In this document: in pieces, positions 19,403 through 31,997 of the stretch
How positions within the stretch are numbered: the first letter of the stretch is position 1
Layout: every line of letters starts with the position of its first letter
From: Pontederia crassipes
Taxonomy: Eukaryota; Streptophyta; Magnoliopsida; Commelinales; Pontederiaceae
Direction of reading: 5' to 3'
Assembly (NCBI GenBank): GCA_030549335.1
Contig: CM060187.1
Coordinates: 9,300,001 to 9,364,000 of the forward strand
Length of the DNA: 64,000 nucleotides
The notes under the pieces: model-generated
Databases searched by the model: none
The model's input: only the letters and a program-made list of their open reading frames with translations
What the model was told of the DNA's origin: nothing
Made by a program: the position numbers and the translations under genes

Positions 19403-22400
19403 TCAAGAAGTAATCATTCCTAATTCCCTTCTAAGCATGCAAAACCGTTCTTCACTCAAGGGTTTTGTAAATATATCTGCAAGTTGAATTTTAGTGGACA
19501 CATGTTCAATGGCAATGTCCTTAAGTGTCACCTATTTTCTAATGAAATTGATGCGTGTAGAATTGATAGCAAACGTTAGCAAGTGCACTAGTCGCTCAAG
19601 TAATAAAGTGAATGGGTAGAGTTATCGTTCCCACGAGGACGGTTAATAACTTATATTTTATTTTGACTTTGTTAATTGAGAATTTAAGAAAATATATGAT
19701 TTTAGATGTGTATAAAAAGAAAATAATAAAAATAAAGAAAATGATCACCTGGAGAAATATTGATTTGATGATTAAGACATCTAAATATCACAACTAGAAT
19801 GTAATGAATTTTCTCAACTTAGAATTAGTTGAATCAATAACAAAGTGAATTCCCAAATTTAGTTAACCAATGTTTCAGGCTTTAACTACTATCTTATGAA
19901 TAATTAGAATAAATCAATCCTTTCGGTTTTTAATTTACTTAAATAATCATAAGATGCATTCAATCGGAATTACTATTAAGAGCTTTCTCAAGTCACCTTA
20001 ATAACTTCACAGATTAGGTCTCTTTCGATTTCCCTAATTGTGGCATGCAATAAATATGATCAATCCTAGAAACTATTATGAAGATAATCACTTCTTCTCA
20101 GATAGCAACCAAATCATAAATCATGGAATCAAAGGAAAGCATTAAACATGAAATTGCAATGCTATTAAAGATTCAAATCAAACTAATATCAAGAAGAATC
20201 CAATACATAAATAGGGTTCGACTAGGATGACCCTAATGAAGGAATAAATCTGAGAATAAGAACATCAAATCTAATGTAAATGATTGGGAAAAGAAAACGA
20301 AGAACTCTGGCATAGGCTAAGCACGTCCTCTCTCGACTTTCCGGCAGAGCTTCTCTGTTGTCCTCGCACTTCTCCTCTTCCTAGGCTTCAAAACTATGCT
20401 TCAGGGATGCTTTTCCAAGCCCTCTTCTATCACCTTTATAGGTTTTCTCGTCCCCCAAGGAAAGAAACTGAAAATATATCTGAAAAATAGATAAAAATGG
20501 CTTTAAAATAGCCTAACAGATCGCCGTCACGATCGTGAAAGGCTCCGGCATGGCCGTGATAGAAGACTGTCAAGGCTAAAAAAAATAGCCAAATTTCTGC
20601 TGGAAATTGTCTGTCACGGCCATGGCAGAAGCTGTCACGGGCGTGACAGTAACTTAGCCATATTTTTGCTTGCTAAATCTTTCTGTCACGGCCATGACAT
20701 TAATTGTCACGGCTGTGACAGTCTTATGAGCTGTTTTAGGCCTTTTCTCTTGCCTAGGTTTCGACGTTCTCTCATATCCTGCCATGAATAATTTCCAGAT
20801 TTAGGTAGAAATCAAATCTAAATAAAATTATATGAAAATAAATAAAAATTTTTCTTTTCTAAACATGAATACATTCTAAAATGTTAATCAAATGACCCAA
20901 ACTAATACATAATTTTCCGTGCATCATGAATGATATCGAAGTCAATGTGTTTCGTTTTAGAGTGTTGAATTAGATTTTTGGTCATTTCTATAGCACTTGT
21001 GTTATCGCACTTCATGGATACATTTGAACAATTTACACCATAATCAAGCAATTGTTGTTTTACCCATAGTATTTGTGCACAATAACTATCGGCGGCTATA
21101 TATTCGGCCTCGACGGTAGAGAGTGCGATGAAGTTTTGTTTCTTACTAGCCTATGAAATGAGGGAGCTACCAAGAAAACAACACATCTTACTCGTACTTT
21201 TTCTATCAACTTTACACCCGGAAAAATCTGCATCAATGTAGGCATGCAATTCAAATGGTGAATTTCTATCGTACCAAATGCCTAATTCACGTGTATGCTT
21301 TAAATAGCGCATTATTCTTTTTACTGCAATTAAATGCGATTCTTTGGGGGCAGATTGAAACCTAGCACACAAACATACACTAAACATTATATCTAGCCTA
21401 GATGCCATTAAATAGAGCAAACTACTGATCATACCTCTGTACTTTTTTTTATCAATGGACTTGCCTTTTTCATTTTTATCCAATTTTGTGGTAGTGCTCA
21501 TAGGGGTTGTGCTTGGCTTGCAACCATTCATCCCAAATTTTTTAAGCAACTCCTTTGTATATTTTTCTTGATTGAGAAAAATTCCTTCCTTGGATTGTTT
21601 CACTTGTAGACCTAAAAAGAAGGTAAGCTCTCCTACAAGACTCATCTCAAATTCTTTTTGCATAAGAGTTTCAAACTCTTTGTATAGACATTCATTAGTA
21701 GCACCATAAACAATGTTATCAACATAAATGTGAACTATTAAAGTATCATTTTTAAATGTTTTAGGAACATTGTGGTGTCTACTTTCCCTTTTTGAAAACT
21801 ATTTTCAATTAAAAATGAACTCAATCTTTCATAACAAGCTCGATGGTCTTATTTCAATCCATAAAGAGCTTTTGAAAGTTTAGAAACATGATGAGGAAAA
21901 TTTGGATTTTCAAAACCTTGAGATTGTTCAACATAAACTTTCTCATTTATAAAACTATTTAAGAAGGCCGATTTAACATCCATTTGAAAAGTTTAAAACC
22001 CTTATAACATGCAAAAACCAAGAGCATTCGAATTGCCTCAAGTCTTGCAACGGGAGCAAAAGTTTCATCGAAATCAACCCCATCAATTTGTGAGTAACCC
22101 TTGGCCACTAATCTAGCCTTGTTTCTCACAATGACACCATTTTCATCTAACTTATTTCGAAAAACCCATTTGGTTCCAATAATGGGATGATCCTTGGGTC
22201 TTTACCCAAGTTTCCATACTTGATTTCTTTCAAAATTATTTAATTTCTCATGCATTGCATTTATCCAATTTGGATCTTCAAGTGCTTCATCTATATTGCT
22301 GGGTTCAAAGTTAGCAAGAAAAGTCGAAAAAGCACATAGATTTTTCAAGGAGTTTCTAGTTTTTATAACTTCATTTATATCACCTATAATTTGTTCAACT

Positions 22401-23468
22401 GGATGTGATGAGGCATGTCTCCAATTTCTTGGAATAATTTGGCTCTCTTCAATTCGAGGTTCTTTCATTTCTCCTACATTTGGAGTATTAACTTTAGCTT
22501 CTTCCGAGTCCTCATGTTGCACATCATCAAGTTGTCTTTGCACTTCAATTATTTCTTTCTCATCATCGTGTGCTTGCTTGCTCATAAAAAATTCATTAGT
22601 CTCATTAAATTTAACATTAATATACTCTTCAACAACTAATGTTCTTTTGTTATACTCTCTATATGCTTTACTTATAGTTGAATAACAAAAAAAAATACCA
22701 TCATCATATTTTGCATCAAATTTTCCAAGTTTGTCTTTGATATTCAAAATGTAGCATTTACAACCAAAAACTTTAAAATAAGAAATATTTGGTTTTTTTC
22801 CATACAACACTTCAAAACAGGTTTTCTTCTCAAGAGGCCTAAGTAAAATCCTATTATGAACGTAGCATGATGTATTTACTACCTCGGCCCAAAAATACTT
22901 TGGCAATTTACTTTCATTTAAAATTGTTCTAGTCATTTCTTGTATAGTTCTATTTTTTCTTTCTACTACTCCATTTTGTTGAGGTGTCCTAGGAGTGGAA
23001 AAGTTATGAGTAATTTCATTTTCTTCACAAAACAATTCAAATTTATGATTTTCGAATTCTCCTCCATGATCACTTCTAATTTTTGAAATCTTTTGTTCAA
23101 ATTCATTTTGAATTCTTTTTGCAAATTTTGAAAACATGCTAATTGTTTCATCTTTACTAGTAAGAAAAATAGTCCAAGTGAAACGAGAAATCATCAACAA
23201 TCACAAAAACATATATTTTTTCTCCTAAACTTACTACATCAATTGGTCCAAATAAGTCAAGATGCAAAAGTTCCAAAGGTCTTTGTAATAATGACTCCCT
23301 TTAATTTAAATGAGTTTTTGGTTTGTTTTCCTTTAAGGCATGAATCACAAATATTATTTTTCTCAAATTTAACCTTAGGCAAATCTCTAATCAATTCATG
23401 ATTTGAAAGTTTATTTAGTAATTTATAATTTGCATGTCCTAATCTTCTATGCCATAAGTTTATATCAT
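19403..23468 (-). pseudogene. C1 pol: integrase, reverse transcriptase and RNase H, decayed
   Basis: Reading on minus, the integrase zinc region appears first (LWHRRLGHANY, then NICDSCLKGKQ at 23460-23320). The integrase core (23200-22202) holds IRSDHGGEFEN and NGVVERKNRT, with the Asp and Glu of the catalytic triad. ALEDPNWINAMHEKL marks the start of reverse transcriptase. Its active site, at 21715-21726, reads YVDN in place of YVDD (AAC codon), so catalysis should fail. The RNase H part follows with LLYLMASRLDIMFSVC and ALSTVEAEYIAA; it is split by solo LTR D at 19549-20926 and ends with QLADIFTKPL and stop at 19403. Several frameshifts and a stop near 21150 add to the damage. Confidence 0.9.
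19549..20926 (-). mobile_element. Solo LTR D (Athila/Tat-like), inside C1 RNase H
   Basis: It begins TGATGCGTGT and ends CCGTGCATCA, and separates two adjoining parts of C1 RNase H. The first 90 bp match the end of the B2 LTR (AGCAAGTGCACTAGTCGCTC, then CCCACGAGG), so it is a solo LTR of a related family, 1378 bp, in minus orientation. CTATAAAGG at 20433-20441 on minus is a TATA candidate. The flanks (GAAAT on the left, TGAAT on the right) do not form a clean duplication. The block 20520-20720 repeats near-palindromic CTGTCACGGCCATGACAG variants. Confidence 0.85.
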
Positions 23469-23473
23469 CATGT

Positions 23474-24164
23474 TGATCACTAGCTGATCACTATATGTTT
23501 CTAACCCATTTTAGATGCTTTTCACACATATCGAGTCCCACTTTTGTCTATATTTGAGCCAATTATACTTGAAATGCATACATTGTGATAACTAGTTGAT
23601 ATTCCTCATTTAATACTTATTTCCATGTGCATAGTGGTTCTGAAATGCCAAAATCCATTAATATTTAAATTCTATGCCAAGTTATCATTTTGAGGACGAG
23701 TTATCATTCCTAAGTGTCAAGTTATCATTATTTTGAGTGAACTGATTCTCAATGGTTTTCTTGCCCTAAATCCATCATCATCATGTATAAATCATATTTG
23801 GATAGTCACATCTCAACTTGTGCAAAGTTTTAAGCCCATTTGAACAAGTTATCGTTTTTAAGTCATATAAGTTATCATTTTTGAGCACCCAAGTTATCAC
23901 TTCCTAGAAATCTCATTCATATTTGATTTCTGAATGCACTCACTTCTTACTCTGGTCCATTTGATGCTTCTAATGCTTTGAATCACTTACATTTGGATAA
24001 TTTTTATGATTTGTGACAAGTTATCATTCCGGGCCCCTAAATTCATTAATATCGATATAAGTTTTCATTCCTACACAAACACATAATCTCATTTGATATC
24101 TGAGCTAGCAACTATCATCATCTTAATCTTTATTTGTCAAAACACCATTCAAGGGCTTTGATGC
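23474..24164 (+). mobile_element. A1 5' LTR, first part
   Basis: It starts TGATCACTAGC and runs to GGGCTTTGATGC, where solo LTR A2 interrupts it; the remainder is 26943-28868. It carries about ten AAGTTATCATT-like motifs. Without the insert the LTR is about 2617 bp. Confidence 0.9.
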
Positions 24165-26937
24165 TGATAGTGATATTTGGGATTGAGTAGTGATAACTTA
24201 CTGAAATTAAAGAAATGGTCAAATTTTTAAATTTTTGGTCTCCCAACTCACTAGCTGCAAGTGCATAGGTAAGTTGTAGTAGACTCAGGTTGTCATATCC
24301 ACGAAGATTTGAAGTCCTAAACTACCTAAAAATAGTTTAGATTAATCCTAATTAAGATGGCAAAAACAAATTTTTAATTGAAAGCGAAAACAAATTTTTA
24401 ACAAGTGCAGAATGATAACAGGTTTTGGGGTTTTGAAATCTTTTGCAAAACTGAATTATAAATGCTAAATTAATGGCTAGAAAGGTTTAACTATCAATGA
24501 GGAAGGTTCTTCTAGGATTTGGGGTTCATCTAAATTAATTAAGGATGAAATGGATCAAGTTATCATTAAATGTCCAATTTTGATTCAACTTGAAAATGGT
24601 TGTTCCCACAGCTCAATTGGCCTCTAACTAAGCAACATATTGTCATATAGTTGTTAGCTAGATTGAATCAATAGAGGGTCCTCACTGAAAATCAAGTTAT
24701 CATTCAGCTCAATTGGAAGTTCATTGCTGATTTTTACAATTCAAAGAAATTTTGGAATGATAACTTGTAATTGCAATCATAAAAAGATGAAATCATTCCA
24801 ATCAATCAAACTAGGATGAGATCTACTCAAATATGGTGCTTGTGCTCCTTGATTCATCTCTGAATTCCAAGGGGATTTAAATTCAACCTCTCGGTTGCAA
24901 AATAAAATAAAATTCACACAAACACGATTCAATTGGAAGTGCAAAGCATATGACCACATGAATTCACAATTGCCATTGCTCCTTGGTCCATCTTTGGATC
25001 TCAAGGATGACCTAATGACTACCTCTCAGCAGTGGATTAAGTTGAGGCTTGACAATGGAAATCAGAATTCAATTGGAAATCAGGCAACAAAAATCAGCAA
25101 TTCAGGAAACCAACAAAATTACTCATTGAAATTCAGACTTGCCAAATGCTTCTTGACCCATCTCTGGACTGCAAGAAATCCCTAAGGTTCACCTCTCAGT
25201 GATTGAATAGAATTAGGGTTCAATTGGCAAGTCAGATTCCAAAGAATTCAGGAAACAAAATTCAAATTTTAAAATCAGATTAGAAACAATAACAGATTTG
25301 AATCATGAATAATGTCAAACATCTTGATTCATTTCTGAACAAGATTGGGGACAATATCAACTTCTCAGCTGCTCTATTTACCAGGTCCACAATGACAAAC
25401 ATATTAAATTACTTCAGGAAATCAGATTCAGAAATTCAGAAAATCAGAATACTGGAAATCAGAAATCAGATTGCAATGAAATGAAATCCAGAAATCTGAT
25501 ACTATCTCTTAATTCATTCCTGAAAGATGATTAGATCAAATAAAACTTCTCAGTCATCAATTACAAATGGATCTAATGATAGCATAGCATAAATCAATAA
25601 AGGATATTTCTGAAATCTGAAAACCAGGATTGAATTCAGTGCAGGATTATAGTTCTATCAATATCCATCCAAAACTAATCTAAACTACTACCCTATCCTA
25701 GAAGAAATGGAGTTTAGCTCTTCATATTTACAGAACTTGACATCAAATGGATTGAGAAACGAATACAAATCATTGATTGATTGAAGCTCTCGGCCAACAG
25801 CTTAAGTCCAGCAGCAGCAGCTCCAGCTTCAGCAGAAACTCTTGCTCAAACCCTCAATGTCCAGCCCCCCTACTTTTCCAGAAATTCCACCTTTTATATG
25901 ACTCCAATCCACCCTAGGATCAGCATCAGAATGTTCTTTATCCTTTGATTGCTTTCACCTGTCCCTGGACTGAATTCACAGTTGCAGATTCCCTTTTGTG
26001 CAGGAAAAAGTAGGTGGTCCCCCCTACTTTTTCCACTTTTTGGCCACCTTTCTTCCTGCTACAAATCCCAAAACAACAAGCATCAAAGCCCTTGAATGGT
26101 GTTTTGACAAATAAAAATCAAGATGATGATAGTTGCTAGCTCAGATATCAAATGAAATTGGGTGTTGTGCAGGAGTGATAACTTATATCGATATTAATGA
26201 TTTTAGGGGCCCGGAATGATAACTTTTAATAAATCCTGGAAAATGTCCGAATATGGATGGTTCAAAGCATTTCATGCATCAAATGGATTAGAGTCACAAG
26301 TGAGTGAGATCAGAAATCAAATATAAATGAGATTTCTAAGGAGTGATAACTTGGGTGCCCAAAAACGATAGCTTATATGACTTAAAAATGATAACTTGTG
26401 ATAACTTGAGTTGTGGTTATCCAAATGTGATGAAATTTGACCAGCAATGAGTTAAAACAATAACAAGATGATTGCTTAAGGTCCCTGTGCAGAATTAATG
26501 GATTTGCATGTCGAAATGATAGAATTGCCCTTTAACGATAACTTGACACTTGAAAAATGATAACTTGTTCAAATGGGCTTAAAACTTTGCACAAGTTGAG
26601 ATGTGACTATCCAAATATGATTTATACATGATGATGATGTATTTAGGGCAAGAAAACTATTGGAATTCAGCTCACTCAAAATAATGATAACTTGACATAT
26701 AATAATGATAATTTGTCCTCAAAATGATAACTTGGCATAGAATTTAAATATTAATGGATTTTGGCATTTCAGAACCTCTATAAATATGGAATTAAGTATG
26801 AAATGAGGAATATCAACTAGTTATCCAATGTATGCATTCCAAGTATAATTTGCCCAAATATAGGCAAAAGTGGGACTCGATATGTGTGAAATGCATCTAA
26901 AATGGGTTAGAAACATATAGTGATCAGCTAGTTATCA
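24165..26937 (-). mobile_element. Solo LTR A2, opposite orientation, inside A1 5' LTR
   Basis: It is a 2773-bp LTR of the same family in reverse orientation, starting TGATAGTGATATTTGG and ending CAGCTAGTTATCA. The duplicated target is GATGC (24160-24164 and 26938-26942), and removing the insert restores the sequence seen in A4 (GGGCTTTGATGCTT). No internal sequence remains, so it is a solo LTR left after recombination. Confidence 0.93.
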
Positions 26938-26942
26938 GATGC

Positions 26943-28868
26943 TTCCTGTTTGGGGATTTGTAGCAGGGAGAAAGGTGGCCAAAAAGTGGAAAAGGGTGGG
27001 GGGGGGGGACCACTGATTTCCTACACCAAAGCTGTCTGCAGCAGTGGGAATCTTCAGGCCAGAGACAGGTGGCTGAAATCAAAGGATAAAGAACATTCTG
27101 ATACTGTTCCTAAGGTGGAAGGGAGTCATATAAAAGGTGGAATTTCTGGAGGAGGAAAGGGGACAGGTCATTGAGGGTTTGGAGCAAGGAAGGAGCTGCT
27201 GCTGAGTGGAGCTGCTGCGGGACTTGCTGCTGCTGGCCGAGACAACTTTAAGAAGAATGGATTGTACCTGCTCTTCAATCTATTTTCTGTTAAGCTTTGT
27301 AAATATGAGGAGTTAAACTCCATTTCTTCTAGGATAGGGTAGTAGTTTAGATTAGTTTTGGATGGATATGGAATGATTTATAATCCTGCATTGAAATCAA
27401 TCCTGATTTTCAGATTTCAGAAATGTTCTATATTGATTTATGCTATGTTATCATTAGATCCATTTGTAATTGATGACTGAGAAGTCTTATCTGATCTAAA
27501 CATCTTTCAGGAATGAATTAAGAGATAATATTAGATTTCTGGATTTCATTTTAGTGCAAATTTGATTTCTGATTTCTGATTTTTTGATTTCCTGAACTTT
27601 CTGATTTTTGTGGTTGTTTGAACATGTTCTTCACTCTCAATCTGATTAATTGAGTCATTGGGATGTTGCTATTGTTCCTATCTCATTCAGAAATGAATCA
27701 AGATGTTTGGACAATCATTTTGACTCAAATCAGATTGTTTCTCTGATTTATAAACTAAAAGCCCAAATTCTGATTTTTTTTTATTTCCTGCTGGAACTGT
27801 TTTATTAATTGAATCCCCTGATTTTATTCAATCATTGAGAGATGAACTTTAGGGACCTCTTGCAGTCCAGAGATGGGTCAAGAAGCAATTGATAAACCTG
27901 ATTTCAGGGATTAATATTTCAGATTTCTGAATTGCAGTATTCTATTTTCTGATTTCCTATTGAATTCTGATTTCCATTGTCAAGCCTCAACTTAATCCAC
28001 TGCTGAGAGGTAGTTATTAGGTCATCCTTGAGATCCAGAGATGGGCCAAGGAGCAATGGAAATTGTGAATTCCTGTGGTCATATGCTTTCACTTCCAATT
28101 GAATTGTGTTTGTGTGGATTTTATTTTATTTTGCAACCGAGAGTTTGAATTTAAATCCCCCTGGAATTCAGAGATGAATCAAGGAGCACAAGCACCATAT
28201 TTGAGTAGATTTCATCCAGGTTTGATTGATTGGAATGATTCCATCTTTTTATCATTGCAATTACAAGTTATCATTCCAAAATTTCTTTGAATTGTAAAAA
28301 AATCAACAATGAACTTCCAATTGAGCTGAATGATAACTTGATTTTCAGTGAGGACCCTCTATTGATTCAATCTAGCTAACAACTATATGACAATATGTTG
28401 CTTAGTTAGAGGCCAATTGAGCTTTGGGAACAACCATTTTCAAGTTCAATCAAAATTGGACATTTAATGATAACTTGATCCATTCCATCCTTAATTAATT
28501 TAGATGAACCCCAAATCATAGAAGAACCTTCCTCATTGATAGTTAACCCTTTTTAGAACTCAATTTAGCATTTATATCTCAGTTTTACAAAAGTTTCCAA
28601 AACCCCAAACCTGTTATCATTCTGCACTTGTTAAAAAATCTGTTTTCACTTTCAACTTAAAAATCTATTTTTAGCCATTAGAGTAGAACTAATCTAGATT
28701 ATTTTAGGGTGTCTTAAACTTCAAATTCTTGTCGATACGACAACCTGAATCTACTATAACTTACCTGTGCACTTGCAGCTAGTGAGTTGGGAGACCAAAA
28801 ATTGAAAAATTTGACCCTTTCTTTAATTTCAGCAAGTTATCACTACTCAATCCCAAATATCACTACCA
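26943..28868 (+). mobile_element. A1 5' LTR, second part
   Basis: It continues to ATCACTACCA at 28868, just before the primer site. CATATAAAAG at about 27128-27137 is a TATA candidate. Past it the LTR contains imperfect repeats with a core like CAGAGATGGGTCAAGAAGCA. The U5 end contains CTTGTCGATACGACAACC and TGTGCACTTGC, shared with other Athila-like families here. A run of about 12 G lies near 26999-27009. Confidence 0.9.
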
Positions 28869-28874
28869 AGTTTT

Positions 28875-28891
28875 TGGCACCGTTGCCGGGG
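28875..28891 (+). other. A1 primer-binding site (tRNA-Asp)
   Basis: TGGCACCGTTGCCGGGG lies 6 bp after the LTR end. It matches the 3' end of plant tRNA-Asp (CCCGGCAACGGCGCCA) with one mismatch. The same site is found at 62846 (A4) and, on minus, at 36776 (B2). Confidence 0.92.
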
Positions 28892-29044
28892 ATTTGAGGT
28901 CAATTAGGCTAACTTAGTTAGTTTAAATTAGTTTTTAGTTTATTTGTTAGGCCAATTTTCAGTTTTTGCAAGTTATCATTTTTTACTCTTCACTTTTGTC
29001 TAGTTTTCATTTCTTTCTTGAATTTGATACTTCTGAATCTCTTT

Positions 29045-30686
29045 ATGCAGGACTTAGACCATCAAGAGGAACATTACCAATCAAATTCTGAGCCTGAAAG
29101 AAGATTTCTAAGAAGAAGGAGATTGCAAAGGCTTAAGGCAAGGAGAAGGATATTTGAAGAAGAAGAGGAAGACGGACACAACCTTGAATTTGAAGAAGTT
29201 ATAAATCAGAATATGGCAGCTCCTAGGACTCTTAGGGACCGTTATTCACCAAGTAATGCTAGGAATCAGGAAGGGGGAGGAGCCTTAGCACCTGTGGCTA
29301 ATTTTGAGGTTAATCCAGCCTTGATTTCAATGATTAGTCAAAGTCAATTTTCTGGACTTGGGACTGAAGATCGAGCTTGTCATTTGGACAATTTTAAGGA
29401 GATGTGCAGCACTGTTAACTTCAACAATATTCCCATGAATGCAGTATATATGAGATTGTTTCCCTTCTCACTCAAAGACAAGGCGAAGACATGGTACAAA
29501 GGATTGAATCCTGAAGAGGTGGCCACTTGGGAATCAATTGTTTCTTTCAAAATTTTTCCCTCCTTCAAAGACTGATAACTTCAGGGACCAAATAGTCAGA
29601 TTCTATCAGTTGGATCAAGAAAACATTTGTGAGGCATGGCAAAGGCTCCAAGGGTTGTTAAGGGCATGTCCCCACCATGGATTTGAAAAGTGGCAATTAG
29701 TCAATTACTTTCATAAGGGATTGAATTACCCTAGCAAGGTGGCATTGGACACTGCAGCAAGAGGCATCTTTGCATCCAAGAATATAGATTAGGCCTACCA
29801 ACTAATAGAGAACATTGCAAAGAACCATCACTTCCTCACACATGATAGGACCAGGAGGCCACCCATGGACAATTTAGTGAACCAATTGTCAACCCAACTT
29901 GAGGAGGTGCTGTACAAGACTTTGGAGAGGTTGAACTTGACTCCCAATGGCAATAGGGCTTCTAATCCTGAAACTAGGTGCTGTGTATGTGGTAATCAAG
30001 GCCATTTGTTAGAGAATTGCAACTTAATTATGCAACAAGTGGAGCAAACAGTGGATCAAATCAATGCTGTGGGCAATTATGGAATTAAACCTCCTGCTGA
30101 GTTCTACACTCCAGTAAATAGGATCCATCCATACTTTTCTTACAAGACCAATCAATATCAAGGGGCTCCTATGCAGAATTCAAATTGGCATCCCAAAATC
30201 CTGCCAAGGAATCAGCCACCACCTTATGGGAATCAAGGCCAAAATGCCCCAATTCAGAGGAATCCATATGAGCCACCACCTCAATTCCAAAATGAAATGA
30301 AGGAGATGCTTCAACAGATTCTGAAGAAGCAGGACAACCAAGGAGAGGAGATATTGAAGATCAATTCTAGATTGGATGTCATGAATGCAAATAAAAAATT
30401 GTTGGAAAGCCAAATTGCTCAACAGGCTAGTATATCCACTAGACCTCCCTTATTCTTTCGTGGACAGCCAGAAGTGAACCCAAAGGAGCAAGCAAAGGCC
30501 ATCCAACTCAGAAGTGAAAAAATGGTGGAGGAACCAATGAAGAAAGTTGATGACAATCAAGTCAATTCAGACTCAAAAGTTGCTGAAAAGCCAAGTGAAG
30601 AGCCAAGTGAGGAAATCAGGAATTCATGCCCTCAGATTGAAGCAAATACAAAGGTTTTTGACAAAATACCTTCCCTCAAAGGCTAA
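29045..30686 (+). pseudogene. A1 gag, frameshifted
   Basis: Starting at ATG 29045 (MQDLDHQEEHYQ), the frame has an Arg/Glu-rich leader (RRFLRRRRLQRLKARRRIF), then FEVNPALISMISQSQFSG and LRLFPFSLKDKAKTWYKG-like residues, a normal Athila/Tat Gag. At 29538-29575 the reading frame changes by +1: ORF one ends SIVSFKIFPSFKD-stop and the next frame continues LSKFFPPSKTDNFRD. An additional TAG at 29791-29793 (GAG in A4) stops the second frame. From 29865 the third part includes a CCHC knuckle, CCVCGNQGHLLENC, and a Gln/Pro-rich stretch. The +1 site is identical in A4. The product would form the particle; this copy cannot make full-length protein. Confidence 0.9.
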
Positions 30687-31298
30687 TCAAGGCAAGACAA
30701 GACCAGCAATATGGAAAGTTTTTGAAAATCCTGAAGAAGCTATACATTAATGTGACTTTTGTTGAAGCCATTCAGGAGATGCCTTCATTTGCCAAGTTCC
30801 TCAAAGAAATTCTAACCAAGAAGAGAAGGGTATTGGAGCATGAGACAATTGCATTGACTGAAGAGTCTTCTGCAATTATCCAAAATAAGTTGCCTCCTAA
30901 GCTCAAGGATCCAGGGAGCTTTTCAATTCCATGTGAGATAGGAAATAGGAAAATTCAAAGAGCCATGTGTGACTTGGGAGCTTCTGTGAGTGTCATACCC
31001 TTATCCTTGTGCAGAAAACTTGAAGTTGGAGATTTGAAACCAACAAATATGTCCCTTCAGCTAGCTAACAGATCCATCAAATATCCACATGGGATTATTG
31101 AGGACATACCCTCAAAGTTGGTAAATTCTATATTCCAGTTGATTTTGTTGTATTGGATATGGATGAAGATGTGATTACCCCCATTCTCTTTGGGAGGCCC
31201 TTTCTAGCCACTGCAGGGGCTGTAATTAATGTTAAGGAAAGGAGATTGACCTTCCAAATTGGAGAGGAGAATATTGAATTCAATTTGGCACAAGTTAT
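30687..31298 (+). pseudogene. A1 protease, interrupted by solo LTR A3
   Basis: The frame at 30722-31174 contains KLKDPGSFSIPCEIG, then CDLGASVSVIPLSLCRKL, the retropepsin site with DLGAS in place of the usual D-S/T-G. A one-base loss at about 31110-31125 moves the rest (VVLDMDEDVITPILFGRPFL, then RRLTFQIGEEN) to another frame. Coding is interrupted at QVI by A3 and continues after 41853 (SRPSFLENDFEDGQ). Confidence 0.88.
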
Positions 31299-31475
31299 TG
31301 ATCACTTGCTGATCACTATATGATTTTAACCCATTTTAGATGCAATTCATACATATCGAGTCCCACTTTTGCCTATTTTTGGGCCAATTATACTTTGAAT
31401 GCAAACATTGTGATAACTAGTTGATATTCCTCATTTCATACTTAATTCCATGTGCATAGTGGTTCTGAAATGCTA

Positions 31476-31997
31476 AGATTTAATTTTCACCGATAATGTT
31501 TATATGTATTTCTAAATTTTCTTCCCTTTCTAATCGTAAGCTCAAGATCTTAATATCCAAATTATTAAGATTATTAATAATAATATATAATAGGTAAATA
31601 ACTCGAAATGATATTGTCTGCGTTTAAACATAAGTGTGACAATAATTTGGCTTTACTTTATTATAATATTAGTCATTTAACTAATTGATCGTTTTATTTA
31701 TCCTAAAATCAAAATAAAAAGGGTAAAAAAAATTTATTGGCCTAGCAAAATACTACGAGCAAAGCAGGAGAGGAAGCGACGTAGGTCGAGCTGTACCACA
31801 TTAATGGCATGCAAGTTTATAAGTTTGCAACTCCTCGAGTCAAAATATGTCCAATTTCAAACCTCCGGACTCGAAATGCCAAAGCGACATTGATGAATAC
31901 AGGTATCACAAAATTCACAACGATAATAATTAATACTTTCTTTCTTTTTTCGGTAGCGGTCTAAGAAAGCAAAGTCCTTGGTCTAATTTACATGGCG
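31476..31997. other. Filler DNA at the A3/B2 breakpoint
   Basis: About 520 bp that match neither the LTR families here nor the B element. The first half is AT-rich and the second half is mixed. It lies where the B2 3' half should be. It may be host DNA copied in during break repair, or an unrecognised part of B2. Confidence 0.5.

Noticed and set aside
22296-22685. Plus-strand frames antisense to C1 integrase
   Set aside because: Shadows of the integrase coding strand.
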